Origin: Hoplostethus atlanticus
Lineage: Eukaryota > Chordata > Actinopteri > Trachichthyiformes > Trachichthyidae
Length of the DNA stretch: 64,000 nt
Assembly (NCBI GenBank): GCA_034670405.1
Contig: JAXDDX010000018.1
Span: 1,612,501-1,676,500 of the forward strand
Reading direction: 5' to 3'
A model generated the notes under the pieces. The model was not told the DNA's origin. It searched no databases and worked only from the letters and a program-made list of their open reading frames with translations. Shown one piece after another: positions 12,601 to 47,400 of this stretch. The translations under genes were made by a program, and so were the position numbers. The first letter of the stretch is position 1, and each line of letters opens with the position of its first letter.

Positions 12601-14608
12601 GAGACATTGCTGACTAGCCACAGTAGGACTGTTAAAAATACCAGTTGTCTTCCCAGCCCTAAATTGACTGATCAGTTTCTAAAAGCAGCTGACTGTCACT
12701 CTTTTCCACTCCCTCTTCCCAGTTGTTGAACTGTATTCTTTTTTGTTGTTGTTGCAGATGGTAATTTGTGGTCAACCAATAGCAAATTTAAAAGAACCTA
12801 ATTACTTCTTCACCTCCTTGACAAAAGAAACGACACCCACTCATTTACTGTCTAAATTTATAGCCTCTGGGTGTAAACTAAAAAAATCTGAAATACCGTG
12901 CTTTGTCACTTGAAATGTATCCTTTTCCAATAATAAGCCTGCACATACTTCAGCTGATAGTCATGTAGTGTCGGTGAGCAAGCTGTGTGTGGTTCAAGCC
13001 AAGTTGAGGGCAAGTGCCTACTAGTGGCCAGTGACCATTAATTGAGGTGGTGCTCGAAGACCTGGAAAATACAGTGTGCCAATCCTCCTCCATGTAGGTT
13101 TTCTATGGTGTGTGTGTGGAGTGAGTTAAGAGGAATTGATACAACCGCTTGATGCAAATGGATTCCTACATTGAAATACCCCTTTTACTACTTGTCTCAG
13201 CCTATTTCAACCTATGGTGCCTTGATGCTGGTGATGCAATTCAAGGTAGTTGGAAGGCCAGTGCAGGATACAGACCTCCAGAGTCATTGGATAGGTATAC
13301 ATGTAATCTTTTTCATTAATGCATTATCAAATTTGCACTGCATCCAGCTCATTCATACATTTTCGTGGCAGTGTTCCTCCTCTGTCAATGGGTCTTATTA
13401 GTGGTGGTTCCCCCTGAGGCCACTTCTGTATGTCAGTCCGTGGACGTACAGAATAAAGACCAGTTCTCAGCCCAAAGGAAATGGTCACAGAGTAACCACT
13501 GACAGACATACAGGGATGTATTAAAAGAAAACCACCAACTGTCATAATAACTTAGAATTGATACATACAGAAAAATATCTGCAGACCACAAAACAGAACA
13601 ATTTAAATCAGGATTAAGGGAAAGAAGAATGTGGCGTTTCCCTGTTAGGAAACATTCCTACATTTTAGGATGATGATAGCTTGGAATTAAAGTAGGCCTA
13701 GTTGTTTTTCTTTTCTTTCATGTGATTGAATTCAGACACTTGAAAATGGGCTGATAATACAATGTATGTTTGTTTGTATGTTTACTATAAATGTTGCATT
13801 GTGGAGATGTAAAAGGAGAGTGACTCGAACATCAGCTATGGAACGTAGCCCATAAGGTGTTATCCCTTAACCTGACCTTTTACAACAAAGTCTCAGCTAG
13901 TCTACCATTTTAATAAATGTGTAAGTTTTTTTCCTTTTGAACTGTAGCTTACATTCAGACATTGTTTTGATAATATGCCTGCAGTTGGCCAAGGCTGTAG
14001 GCTGTGAGTTTTATTTGCAATAGATTTAGACTCTTAGAGATCACAGAGGTGTTTGCTCCATGTTGTTGCTTTATACAGAGGATGTGAATGAGGTGGCTTT
14101 TCAACACTCTTTGTTATGCTGGGTTATCAAAAGAGTGTCTGCCTCAGGCATTTTTCTAGGTCAGAGGAGGCCCTCCTGTGCATAACACTACTTTAGTGTT
14201 GAACCGCTGCTGTATCCAGTTAGGAACGGAAGATGGTTAATGCACTTTCCTTTGCCTTGTAATATGAGGTGGTATCAGGCCGAATACATGCTGAAGCCCT
14301 CACAGTATGAATTTTCTGTTGATAATGTTTTTCACTGATTACAGAATCATGTCCTGTATTTTTCCATAACTTTATTCCAAATGCAAATGGTCACTTGTTT
14401 GAATCACTGTCGTGACTTTAGGACATGAACATGGAAGACTATATGCAGCACTGTTTTCTAGGTTCTGGAAGTCATCCTCAAGAAACTGAGCCTTTTGCGT
14501 GATGTTATGCCAACAAATTAGCTGCTGATTGTACTACTGACCTAAGATTTGCAGATATAACTACTGCCCAGTTTGAATTGTTTTAATGAATTGCATTTGC
14601 TTTCACAG
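6647..14608 (+). other. npas2: Large first intron of the clock-type gene
   Basis: If the 6646 donor is used, this is an 8 kb intron. Apart from the TTAA-flanked MITE it shows AT-rich sequence, a short hairpin near 12288-12320 (ATATAACCT against AGGTTATAT), and no recognisable exon. Confidence 0.45.
7142..7795. mobile_element. Fold-back MITE with piggyBac-type TTAA ends
   Basis: The element is flanked by TTAA at 7142-7145 and 7792-7795. Its ends are perfect inverted repeats: CCCTCAGGCATCA on the left and TGATGCCTGAGGG on the right. A long internal inverted repeat follows (about 7335-7525 against 7570-7770), including the matched pair AGGACAAAAATGTCCACTTCC and its complement. TTAA target duplication with CCC termini is the piggyBac hallmark. 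No transposase is present, so it is non-autonomous. About 170 extra bases near the left end have no partner on the right. Confidence 0.8.
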
Positions 14609-14731
14609 GATTTGGAGTTTCTTCGGTGGACTCTGAGAGGTGGTGTCCGGTAGTTTTTCCCAGGGTGTTGAGGCACTGTGAGCGCGGATGGGATTTATAA
14701 GACTTCAGAAAGGGCCTGGTTGGGAAAGGGC

Positions 14732-34641
<19,910 letters not shown>

Positions 34642-37600
34642 CCCTGTGGACTCGACGAGAGCACTGAGATTTCCTTCAATATTGTCACAGTTTTGGTGGC
34701 ATGCTGTGGCATTTGGAAGAGACTTAAGTCATACTTGACATCAAGCTCTGTGTTCTTTGCTGTAAGCCAAAGTGGCTTTGTTTCTACAGCAAAAATGCTT
34801 GAAAGAGTAAGATTGCTTGCTGTGACCTTACTCTTGATAAGAAGCCACCCATCCAGACAAAGCTGGTGTGTACACCATTGGAGAGAACAACAAGCAGAGA
34901 CTGCTTTGACATGGTGTAACCTCACAGGATCCAAGGAGACGGCTCTGTTTACTGAAGTGCTGGGCCTTCATCACTGGCCCACGTCGCACTCAATCAATGA
35001 CACTGCTGGAACAGAGGATTATCACAGCTCTTAAAGAAACAGTACTTTCATGTGTTTACATGCAGGGGTTTTTCAACAAAGAGGGTGTCTTTAATAGTCT
35101 GCTTGCACTTTGGTACCATCCCCTATCCAAAAGTAAAATAGCTGTTAGTTCCCCACAAATAGAAGGTTAATACTGGGGTTCTTTTTGAAGCCTTTAACAT
35201 AACACCATCATCACCCCATCCTCCCAGATTTTTGGGCTCCACTGAATATGGTTCATCTCATAAAGGGATTTGTGTATCTGGGGACTCGCCATCAATGTCT
35301 GTTTCAGTTGGCAGGAATCAGACTCCCGTTTTGCCCTGAAGCCAATGATTTGCTTGCAGGTATGTTGATATGTATCACATTGCTGGTGAGGTCACTGGAG
35401 AGGGGCTTTAATGTTCAACATGCAATGGTGAGATGACCATGATATCCATAATCAAACGTTTGATGAGAATTTAGATGTTATGTGCTACACTGGGGCAATA
35501 TCTTCTAATTATTAGCAACTTCTATCTAGATTTTTAAAGCCTCAATCTGGAACTGAAGAAGGGGTGCCATGACTTTCCCACCACCTCATTTAGAATGACG
35601 AAGCTCTGAAGCTAAGCTTTTGAGGGCTTTTGTTGAGCTCTGCAGTATGAGTCGAAGTGAGATACGGGTTACCAGAAGGGGTAAAAATGTGCCTTTAACA
35701 ACCATGGTACTTTCATGGTGTGGTTTGATGGTTTTGTCTGATTACGGCTTTAAAAATCCAGCTCAGGTCCATTTGAAATATAAAGTTATATTTTCATAGG
35801 TCATAATTTAGTGTTTTCCACATCAGATCTGAACGAGAGACATCTAGATTTATATTGGATATATGTGTCACTGTTGGATGCTTTTTGCAACTTTTCCATT
35901 CCCAATCAGTAAATTGTTTAAAATCACTCTTAATTACTGTTAAAATGGTATCTAATGATATTCATTTACCTATTTACTGAAACCTTTACAAAACCATTTC
36001 ATGATGATTATTTGTTAACCATAGATTTCAAACAAGATGTATGGGAAATGAGAAAGTAATTTTATACACAACATAGTTATATTGATTTTCTGTGTTCATT
36101 CAGGCATTGAAAGATCAACACCCTGGTCTTAATGTCTTAACCCTCTTAGTTTCTACATACTTCTAAGTTTTTACTTGCGCTCTGTCTACTGAAGAACACC
36201 TACAGTCATTGGTGATTGGTCAAATGAGAGAGTGGGGATCGCTCATTGTAGTTTTCAATTTCATTCAATTTAATACTTTGGGGAGATCTGGCCTGCTATC
36301 CGGAGGTTTCTGAACAGTATTGCCCTATTATATCTATATTTATGGTTTTCATTAAATCACTCTTTCATTTTGCTTCTTTGGCATGCAAGTAGGCCGATTT
36401 CACAATGTAGTGATTGTCTCTTTTCCCATTAACCCTTTAAACACAGCTAACTTCAAATTGGATAAAATAGGTTTGGACCTCCTATAATTAAGTTAGCACC
36501 CCTAGCCAATCTCAAGTTAGGAGTGGAAACCCTTCTGTCATATTTGTGTTTGTCAGTCAAATGACATGCTGAACAAAATGAAACTTAAAAAATAAGTTTC
36601 ACACAGAAGGATAAGTAGGCTACTATTACCGGTAATGTCATAACTCTCTACTCAGCATGTAACGGTTGTACAGATATAGGTAAGAACTGAACCCCACACT
36701 AAGGAGGGCACCAATGGCTGGCAAACCATTCTTTGTCAAATAAGTGAAAACAGAATAATCAAAACATTTCATCCTACCATGAAATGAGATCTCAAACAAA
36801 ACTACCAATTGCCAACAGCAGCACTAGTGACTTGTTCCATTTACCCAACCACAGTAACCTCCACCTCGTTATTTTATATAATATCATGTAAGATAACCGC
36901 TGCATGATTAAGAAAACACAATTCAAAGAAAATCATTCAAATATTAGTTTGTTCATACAGCTGAAATGTTCTCAGGTTGTTTGGAGAAGCAGTCCTCTCA
37001 GTATTTCATTCGGCTAAAAGCTTGTTCTTTGCATAATATGCTGGTTGCATTTTTTTTTTTATTTGACACTTATTAATCTTTTCAGTCCATCAGATGTATG
37101 TTGGTTTAGCTATGAGAACTTTATTGCAACATCTGTGCAACTGCATATCAGTTCTTAAAACTGCACCCATAACTTAACAGTCATTTCCAAGTTGATTATA
37201 AAGATTAGCACACTTAAATATATTTATTTACCAAAGATTGGTTGTACTACTGTCTTCTGATAGTTGTCCAATTGCTCTAATTGCAACTGGTTTGCCCAGG
37301 TTAGTGCAGCAGTCTCAGAGACAGTAGTGTGATAATCTGCAATTACAATAGTCAACAAAATAAAACCTGTGAGGTTTGGAGTGTAGTTGTACAGCCTGAT
37401 TAGCAGTTGAACAGCTCATATTGGTTATGGTATCGTGACACCCGACTTAGGGAACCATTTCTGTAAAGAAAATACACACCTGAGACAAATTACTCTTTGT
37501 AAATGACAATCAAACAGACCACTTGCAGCAGCATGCATATAATTGCCTGTGCCAGAGTCCTAAATTATTTAACTATATGATTTAAACTCTGACTTGTACA

Positions 37601-38882
37601 CTTGTTCCCTGGGTTACATAGTTGTGCACAAATAGTTCAGTAGGAAATGGCTTTTCTGAAATTCTCACTGTGGAACATATAATTATGCTACACTTCATGA
37701 AAACAGCCCTTAATGGCCACAACATGTCAGTTTGGTGTAACGTCTTAGCCACCTCAGCTTCAGACGTTAAAGTTAGCTAGGTACCGCTTAGTCTGTCATA
37801 GTCACTTTCGAGACTGGTGCTGTTCATATTGGTTGAAGACTCAAGTTTTGGAATACTTTCAGCATGTAAGTTCAGTGGCGTTTTACACTCTGAAAATAAG
37901 AATGTTAATTTATACTGTTGAAATGTGTCAGAAGAGATGTACTCTGTATATAGAGGTGTATCATAAGCCATTGTACTATGTAAATTATATGGAAATATTT
38001 TTTTATGAAAATATCTTTCAACATTCCTTCATTAATATCAGCAGTATCTTTTCTAAGGTACAAGTTGTGTCCACTAAAGAGTCTATTTGAATGACTACAG
38101 CTCTTACAAGCTTGACGCCAGGAATTGGTAAAGAATGGGCCGTGGTCGCTCAAATAGAAACGTTTGGCCTCCAGTCCAGCCTCATCTAAACTTTTTCTCA
38201 GTGATGTGTTGTTTCAAAAATACACTTTTGGTCATTTGTGATAGCAGTGCATATTGTCACCTCTATTTAATGTCTCCAATTCAGGTATTTTGAGACGAAG
38301 CTTTTAAGCAAAAATGTACAGATAGCTGCCAAAATGAAGTAAAACTATGAGTGCATGAGGAATTCAAAATCTATTGAAATCAGGTGGAGTGCCTTTCCTG
38401 GCATTGTTTAAATCCACCTACCGTTGTAGAGGAAAAGGTCAATTCCAACAAAAAGTCTTTTTGAGCGACCCTCATCCTCTTGCTGGACATTTCTATCCTA
38501 ATGGCAGTGGTCTCTTCCAGGCAGGGCACAAGTGGTCCATGAATGGTTTGACGAGAATGGAAACCTCCCATGACGTCCACCCTATTGACCCCTTCAAAGA
38601 ATACATTTTGGATTATTGTGGGTTATTTGTCCTTATTGTTAATGTCCCTATTTCCTTACTTCCAAGCATTGTTAGTGTTTCTCATTGAAACAAAGGGGCA
38701 CGGCTAGCATCAGGCTTATTATGCCCTTTGGTTTCAGTGAGAGAATGCTAATAATGTTTACAAGCCATTTTAGGGAACCTGAGAGATGGTTGTAGAACGT
38801 GTAGTGACGTGTGGTGATAACAAAAACAAAGAACATCTAAACATCAAGGTCCTTTTACTGGACCCCCGGTGATATGCATCTT

Positions 38883-38936
38883 TCTCTCTCTCTCTCTCAC
38901 TCACACACACACACACACACAAATATATATATATAT
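38883..38936. repeat. (CT)n(CA)n(TA)n compound microsatellite
   Basis: Three adjoining dinucleotide runs downstream of the clock-type stop codon. Confidence 0.9.
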
Positions 38937-40482
38937 GTGTGTAATAATGGGATTTCTTGTGGCTGAATGTTTCCCTCTAACAGAGTTCCAGACATTTGTA
39001 GAATTGATGCCAGGATGCAGTAAAGCTGTTGTGGTTGCTCGGGGCCATATTAAGACAGTTAATGTTGTTTCCTTGATTTTGGAAGTTACCTTTTATCTTT
39101 AAAAGGTCATTCAATCAAAATTGACTCAAGCTGTTATTCTGAAAAAACATTTTCCTATTTTTTCTAGTTTTATGAGGCTTGGAAATTAAATTAAAGTATC
39201 ATTCATCAAATTAAGTTGGTTGAAAGAAAATTTGACAGTCATTTTCCCATACCTATATTAAACGTGTGCATTTTCCCTAAATTCTACATGTTTGATATAG
39301 CAACAAGAAAATCTTTCACACAGGTTATGTAATGCAAGTCAAAGATGCCATATGATTATATTTTCATTTGAGTTCATTATTCTAAACCTGTTAAACTACT
39401 GAAAAAAAGAAAACCTTTCAAAATTTTAGGAAAATGCCCACTTTTGCAAAATAACAACCTTAAACACAGACAGTGGAATTCCCCCTTAAGGTTGGTCTCC
39501 ATCTAAGTGCATCATACAAAAATATTGTCTCAGTCCATGCCTGTCTGCAAATTACCGTATCATATTGTTAATTGCCTTGTGAAGCTGGTTGAAGAAAATG
39601 CTTGCTAAGTTAACTCACCAGTGAGTGAATCATGTTCTAACAGTTTATGCATTGTGCTCTGTGGGTTAAGCCCCAGACAAACCACCCCTTCTCCACCAGA
39701 TGTTTGTCAAGAGTTTGAGCTGTTTTTGAGCCACTGCGTATTAGGTGTGTATTGCTTCAGTTGCCCACGTGTTCACTGATGTGTATTTGTTTATTGTAAA
39801 TTCTACATTAGATCAAATGGTACTGTTTTTCTCTGTAGTTGAGTTATAATGCTCTCCCAAGCAGTAGTTGCCGCACTTTTTTATTTCAGAATGCTTTTGT
39901 TTCTCCATGGATTTTTTTTCCATCAAGTGTCAATCTTTTTGAAGGTATGTGATTAAATCACATTTAGTTGCTACTTGTATGATCTCTGAAACAGTGACTG
40001 CCAACTTGGGTATGAGTGGGAAGTCAAATCAATGCTTTGTGTGTAAAAATTGCCAGGGTTTGAACAAAACATACCTGGTACAACAGCCATTTCTGCAGTT
40101 TCAATGCAGAAACAAACAATGAATATATTGTATAATAGAATGTACAAACGTTTAGAATATATAGTTGTTTATTTTATATGTCTCATAGATTGCATATATA
40201 TGTTACATGATTTTAAAATTAAAGTAATTTTGTAACAGATAATGAAGTGTCTTACTAGAGGAGGTGAGGCTTTCTTTTGCGTTCAAGGTGGTGTTGCACA
40301 GTCACTTGTATGGCTTGTTATTTTTTCTGTATTTACCATCAAAATAAGCTTTAAAATATTGTTAATATTGTTTTAAAAGAAATTAATAAATATGTTTACA
40401 TTCTAAAATATCTTGGATATTAATTATATAATGTTATACTGAATTATTTATAAATCAATCTGGATATTGTGAAATATTTGAA

Positions 40483-40488
40483 AATAAA
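40483..40488 (+). terminator. npas2: Candidate distal polyadenylation signal, clock-type gene
   Basis: This is an AATAAA hexamer, with another at 40385-40390, the last clear + strand signals before the convergent radx 3' end. One more lies at 40660-40665. The choice is inference. Confidence 0.35.
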
Positions 40489-40895
40489 TATTTTTAAACA
40501 TATGCATTGCTATTCATTATGTACAGACTAGTTTCTCGACTGTGTGGTCTTGATCAGAACAATTGAACAAACCACATCTTCACATCAGAAAACCATGCTA
40601 GTATCAATCAATGCCTAAGCTTACTAACAAAGAAAAAAACTCAAGCACAAATATGAGTGAATAAAAAGTTTGTTTTCAGCACTTAAAAAATTGTTCATCA
40701 ATTCCGATAGCAATACATTTTCGACCAGGCAACAAGACAGACATTTAGCACTTTTTGAAACATTTTCATGTTTTATCTATACATTGTTTTTGCTATGTGG
40801 AAACATACTGTGAGTTGGATACAGTTGGATCATTTGAGTGATTCCAAACACCATTACTTGTCTCTTCTAGGCTTTGCACAACAAACTTTTAAGTA

Positions 40896-40908
40896 TTTAT
40901 TTTTTATT
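40896..40908 (-). terminator. radx: Candidate polyadenylation signals of radx
   Basis: Two AATAAA hexamers on the - strand (TTTATT at 40896-40901 and 40903-40908) lie about 500 bases past the radx stop codon, a reasonable 3' UTR length. Confidence 0.45.
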
Positions 40909-41409
40909 CAAACTTTGGTGAATGGCCGGATTTTTACTCATGTCACAGTGACTGATGTAGCTGTCCTAACTATTCTTTCCTGAAGATGTTGAGCAAGTGA
41001 CTTGACACCTATCTCTCTTCTTGTAGCCTAAAGCATGTCTGTCAGACACTGTCAATGCTACAGGTATCTTATTGGACCTAGTAACTGTCTAATGCAAGCA
41101 CAGTGAAGCTACTTTAAAAAAAACAGAATAAACTCACATTACTGTTGATGTGATACATGTGTAATTTGATAAATTTCAGTGTTTGAATAGAACACTCGTC
41201 TCCAAAAGTTGAAACTACAATTAAAAGTGTGCAACATAGAATCAGTGAAATTACAAATGTTTGGCCAAATAATATTGGCCAATATGTTTCATTATAAAAA
41301 GGTATTAATCCTGAGTTGCTGTGACCATTCAAAATTACTAATATACATATAATTACTATGTATGCTCAGACTAATTCCTTAGAACTCAACACTTGCACTC
41401 TTCTAACAT

Positions 41410-44400
41410 CTAAACCAAAGACACATCTGACACTCTGTAGACTTTGTTGATCAGGACTTCCACTTGATCTCCACCCAGATGACAGAGGTCCAGGATGCAA
41501 ACAAAATGTGTATCTTCTAGCTCCTTGGCAGTCACCAAGACTTCCTCTGCAAGAAAAAAAATAGACAATGTACTGTCTGACTTAATTAAGAATACATGGT
41601 TCATCTGGCTGAAAAAAATGGTTCTGCACTCAGAAGCTAAATTACAAGTATATGAGTCCACTTGAAAAGCAAAAAAGCATGGAGCATCTGCCAAGGCCAA
41701 ACTATCAGTGACTGCTTTCTGAATGTGTGGTGGCTACCTGGCTCAGGAAGCATCACTTCACTCTGGCTCACTGGGTCACTGAGAGGGCAGAGGAAGCCTG
41801 AAGAAAGGCAGGACAGCATTGTGTTGCCATGGGGCTCCTGAGGAAGACCTACAGCTCTGGGGTCCCCGGACCACACAACAGGAAAAAATGCAGCATCTAC
41901 GGCTATCTGCTTGTTTATGCCTGTCAAAATAATCGAAATGAGGGATGGACACTTAGTGATATTAACAATAATCATCATCATCATGCTTTCTAAACAATGA
42001 AAGAATAATAAATAACATAAACAATACAAATTATGCCAGACATGAATAGTAGGATTACGTAAGAATGAAACAGGCAAATAAAAACATAAGCCATTTGTAA
42101 AGATGTTTGAAGAGGTGATTTTAAAGATGACTCTGATTTTGCAAATCTAAGTGCCTCAGCACTTCAGCTTGTCAGCTGAAAGAGGCCATTACAATAGTCA
42201 AGGCATTATGATACTAAAGTGTTGTTCAAAGACAACGTCATTCTAATCTTTGCAATTTTCCTTAGTTAGTGAAAATGTGTCAGAACCAGCTTTTTAGTAA
42301 GTTTCTCGAGGATCAAAGATAACTTCTTATGCCTGTATCTAACTCTTAGATACATAGATTCATTCTCTGCTATTGATACTACTTGATACTAAGAAAGCTA
42401 GTGAGGACATTTTAGATCCCTTCTTCCATAAACTCTCTGCCCCTTTGATCTTCGATTATATAACTATAATTTTGAACCAAACAATAATTTCTGGCAATAA
42501 TTACTCCACTACCTAATGTGGATAAATGTGACCTTAATAGCTATCGCCCCATATTGAAATTGTCTTGTCTGGCTAAAATTCTGGAAAGTGTAGTGAATTG
42601 GGTGACTTTCGTTTCTAAAAGGTGTACCCTGGGGTTCAATATTGGGCCCAATTTTCTTCAGTATTTAACATCTCAGTAATAACTGACTAATGTACATCTT
42701 TATGTGGATGACACAGTTCTGTGTTATGCCAATTCTGCCTTTTGGAAAATCCTTATAAGCCTCAAACTTATGCGAAACACCCAAAAGATGCATGATGCTA
42801 AATGCATGCTGCCCTCCACAGCGAAAAACACTGATTACTCCATTCTCCAGATTTGCACTTTAGATGGTACTCCTTGAGAATGTCCCTCATTATAAATACT
42901 TGGGCATCTTGAATGACGATAGATAACCTTGTCACAAAGTTAGGGCTAAAACTTTCCTACTTTCTTATGTGTTGTAGGATGAGGGTTGTGGAGTCAACAT
43001 TTCGTTCGGTTCTGGATTATACAATTTTATAGGCATCCGGCTGCCTCCACTCTAAAACCCCTTGAGGCCATCTACCGCTCGGCACAGATTTATAACTGGT
43101 GATAACTATAGCACTCATTGTGTCTTGTTTGGAAAAGCAGACTGGCCATCTCTCTATGTTAGAGGGGATCAGCACCGGTATTTGTTTGTGTATAAAGCCA
43201 TTCTCCACTAATGACCTCCAGAAATAGTAGAGTGATCAAAAGGTTAAAACATTTTCAGGAAGGCAGACATCAGGGTGGGTTAAACAGATGCCAAACAAGA
43301 AACTTAAATATTAACTTAAATGACAGGACCAACAAATCAAAACCACTGAAACTATCTGTCAATGAAAGCATTTGTTGTCTATCACAGATTTGTAATTCTC
43401 TCAATGAAATACTATTTTACCCAATATTGTTGTTTGGTAGTATCCAGGGCAAACCACTGGTGGGATGGCGTCAGTGGACTGCTCTGGCATCCACTGGGAA
43501 GGGTGGAGGTTACTCCACTGCAGGAGATGGTTCTTTTCATCAAATGTGAACCTCTGAGAAACGCTGTCTTGGTACAGACCACCTTGACATACATGTTCAG
43601 ATACTTCTTGTCGTTGCTTTGGCCAACCGTTGCTTTCCCAAGATAATCTATCACAGTCTGGTGGAAACAAACACATCAGTGTCTCTTGCACTTGAACAAA
43701 AGCAAAGCAGTGACATAGTTATTACAACACAGTAAAGGTAGACAGTATAATTCATTTGCAGATGACATATACCAGAGTAAACCTGCAGTGCAACTAATGC
43801 GCCTTGATTTAAATTTCCCTGTTGTAGAGCATATTCCTCGTTCTGCTCCTCCTCTGACTCAGAATCACCGTCCTCTTCCTGGTCTTGTCCATCCACCGCA
43901 TGATCAAGACCAGCCATCCTGTGGGTGAGCAGACACAAAGCTTGAGCTCAAATGGTTTACTAATTTCTATTACCTAATGAATCTTCATTACCTTTTGGCT
44001 TGCATTTTAGCACGAGTCATGTAGGACCACTGGGCACCTCTGAAAAACATGTTTATATTTTGGATTTGTAATAGCATGCACATAAGGAAATAAATGTAGG
44101 CAGTCAAATGTAAGAAACAAAGCACAGAATATTCAGAATCCACAGAAGTACAATTAGTGTTTCAACACATTCATAAGAAGAAACTCACAATTTACCTCAT
44201 TTTAAGTCTTCTTTTTCGTTTGCTAGTTGAGATCTTCTCACCAGAGGGAGAGGTTTCCCTGGTTGTCAAAGTCTCTGTCAGCTCGACTGTCCTTTGATCA
44301 ACGTGTGTGTCTGGCACAGCTTCCTCAGGCATATCAACAGTAAGATCTGGCACCTGTAGGGAACTAGTTGTTTTATTTTCCATATTATATTGGTCATTGA

Positions 44401-47400
44401 TACTAGAAAGATGTTTTGAAATCATCACACACTGTTACTATAAATGCTGATCTCTATACCTGTTCCTTGTCTATTCCTTGTAGCTCTGTGTTTTTGGGGT
44501 ATTTCAGGTATCGCACAGCCATGATCTGTCCTTGAATTGCAAGTCTTTTGCGCTCCCTATATTGCAGGGATTCTAACTCCCTCTTCAAGTCAACTGCAGC
44601 AACCAGAGGAATTTGTGCTGGAAGATGAAGCATATGTTCAATCAAACATCCTAAAATTAATTAAAGCAGAGAAAAGGCAAAGCAATCTAAAATAAGCAAT
44701 CTAAAATAAGCAATCAATCAAAGTAAAAGATACAAAAAACTGATTATAACCAATCCAAGTATAATCAACCAAGTCTGTAAATATTAGGAAATATATACTT
44801 AAAATATACTTTAAAAAAGGCACTGAACTGGCTAGCCTGATCTCCAGGCAGGTCATTTCATAGTCCAGAAACCCTGGTAGAAAAAGCCTGATCACCTTTT
44901 GGTTTTAGTATAGACTTTTGTTGTGCTGCAAAATCATTTTAAAATGCTTGTAATTAAATGAGTTGTAGTGAACGTATTACATAGTCTCAAAGTGAAAAAT
45001 AGTCCATACATTTTGATATGGACAAATTAGGGCAATATATAAATTCCAAAATATTTTGTTAGTAATTAACAAGTAATATATAGAGCACTATATTTTTTTT
45101 AAACTTTTTTACTAAGTATTTTGAAACACTGCCTCAACTGCCAATGCTTAGCACAGTGGTTCATAACTGGTTGTGGACTTGGACCCAAAAATGCCCTTGA
45201 ATGTTACTTGATGTATCTTTAAGATAGTACAGGTGTAAATTTCTTCTGGCAAATGTCTCATCTTGACTGTACACTACATGTAATGTATGCTAAAAAAAAA
45301 ACAATACACATCCACCATCTGTATCTTAGGTTATACACACAGGAGGATGATGACTCTTGTTTAAAACACTGGACTTCCCTGCCAACCACAGGATACCCCT
45401 CATTCTGGCTGAGTAGTAGAGTCCATAATAATTAAGTTCAATCATCATTCCATGCAATGAGCAAAAGGAAAACTGGTGATTTTCTCAAGAATGCGTTTTC
45501 TACATAGAGATGAGAAAAATAATGCCTCGCACAAAAACTTTAATACATGCATTTTAAAAGAATATTTTGTAGCACAATAAAATGTCAGAAAAGCCAATGC
45601 ACGTGAATACCTTCTGGGGCTACAAAGAGGCTGGAGAAAACTGTTCTCCTGTGAAGCCATTCTCGGTTTGTTTATCTTACTTGAGTCATCTGCCATTGAC
45701 TGGATGAAGATTCGTGGGGCGTGAGGGAAGCAATACTGGCCGCCAACAACAGTCTTCTGGAGTACGACGTTGTCTTTCAGAGTTTTGGTCCACTGAATGA
45801 AGCTCTTCACCCTGGGGTCAGACACGTATGGCTGACCTTTGTGGTAGCCTGTTGTACAGATATATAACAACTATTCAGTACCTAGCTGCTGAGACAATAT
45901 TACACGGACACTGTTACCCCATACGTGCAGTTGACTGATTATCAGGCACTTAGCATTACTTACCTGTAATGAACATCTCTGTCTCACAGCTGCTTGTGAG
46001 GTAGGGTACTGAGCCTTCCACTTGACACACCCTCATTTGAGTGCAAACCAGGTAGGTCACTGTGGAAGAGATTATGAATCTCTAAATAAACTCCAAATTT
46101 GCTTTGCTGCTAACATTTACATAGGTATAAAAGAGGAAACAAGTTTGGCAGCTGAGCTATCAGATTTGAGTGGATAGTGCGCAAAAATGTTGACTTACTT
46201 GGGCATATTTGATTGAAAATGTCTGGTTGAGAGGAGGAAAAAACCTCTAAGATGAAAGGATGGTTAGATGTTCCATCGACTGCATGGACCCAACGATAAG
46301 TCCAGTATTTTTCTGGACCTAAAGCAGAAAAACATGGTCTATCACCAATAAATAAAGCAGAATAAAGAAGAAAATCAGTAGCTTGCTTTTCTACGATTAT
46401 CACCAATAAATAATTTCTAATGTATACACTGAAATATGAACATAGCATTTCTTACCCTTGTTCCCTTTACTCCTAACTCTCTCAACACGACCTACAAATG
46501 TTACCAAACCAATGACATCACATGCTGATTTGTTGGCTAAATTCTCCAACTCTGATCTGTAAGAAACAGACGTTAACATTAAGCAGTGACACCTTTTGAC
46601 TGACTCCAGCACAGTGTGCACACCTCAACTACTAGATGAATGAGATTAAGGAAAAACATAAAGGGGTAAAACAGGCCTACTCTTTACCTAGAGGTGAACT
46701 GGTTGGCAACCTCAGGCAAACCCCACTGAGAAAGAACACTCCTTGGAGAGACCACAGTGACGACCGAAACTGGGTTTCGAGGATTCAGGCAGATTTCTGG
46801 GGGGAATAGAAATGAAGACTACAATGTAGGAATGTGTATGTGTGGTGGTGGGGGTGGGGGTTGTCCACCAGTCCTTTCAGATTCTCAATATTTTTTCCAA
46901 GCTTTCCCATACTTGTTGTGTCATTTTCATACTTTCCATGATTTTTTAGACCTGCGTAGGAACCCTGTACCAAGTACAGAATTTCAACAATCCAAATTGC
47001 CACAAATGTTTTCTCGTTGGAGCATAGTTAGCTCATTATAACTGATTTATTTTGGATGTCTGAAGGGTGGATAAACAAGGTTCTACTGTAAGACAATTAC
47101 ACTTTCCATTTAGGCAAAAACTTGGTGGAAATGTTGTACATTCCTGGACAATTTCACAGTTATACAGATATATATATATATATACCTTTATATACCAAAT
47201 TTGAGAATGCAAGCCTCTGATCAGTGGCTACATACCTACAGAGTTAAAGGTCTTCATTCTGTGGTGGTCCATTTGGGGGCGTGACCTATTTGGATAACTC
47301 TGCTTTAGGGTATAGTTTTGCAGGTACAACACTGCTCCTACATTCAGTCTCTGGTACCACTCTGGACAAAGTTCATTCCACAGCACAAGGGACATGGTGC

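Larger units (their letters stand above)
34642..40490 (+). other. npas2: Probable long 3' UTR and flank of the clock-type gene
   Basis: There is no coding exon here. It is AT-rich and unbroken by recognisable large transposons. It contains a (CT)(CA)(TA) compound microsatellite at 38883-38936 and AATAAA at 37359-37364, 40385-40390 and 40483-40488. Long 3' UTRs are usual in CLOCK genes, but the end cannot be fixed without transcripts. Confidence 0.4.

Noticed and set aside
45445..45680. Continuation of the radx frame past 45681 as a longer exon
   Set aside because: Using the strong donor at 45681/45680 gives the phase that joins the next conserved exon ([14 protein letters not shown]). The donor at 45611 leaves the wrong phase, so the extension is intron read-through.
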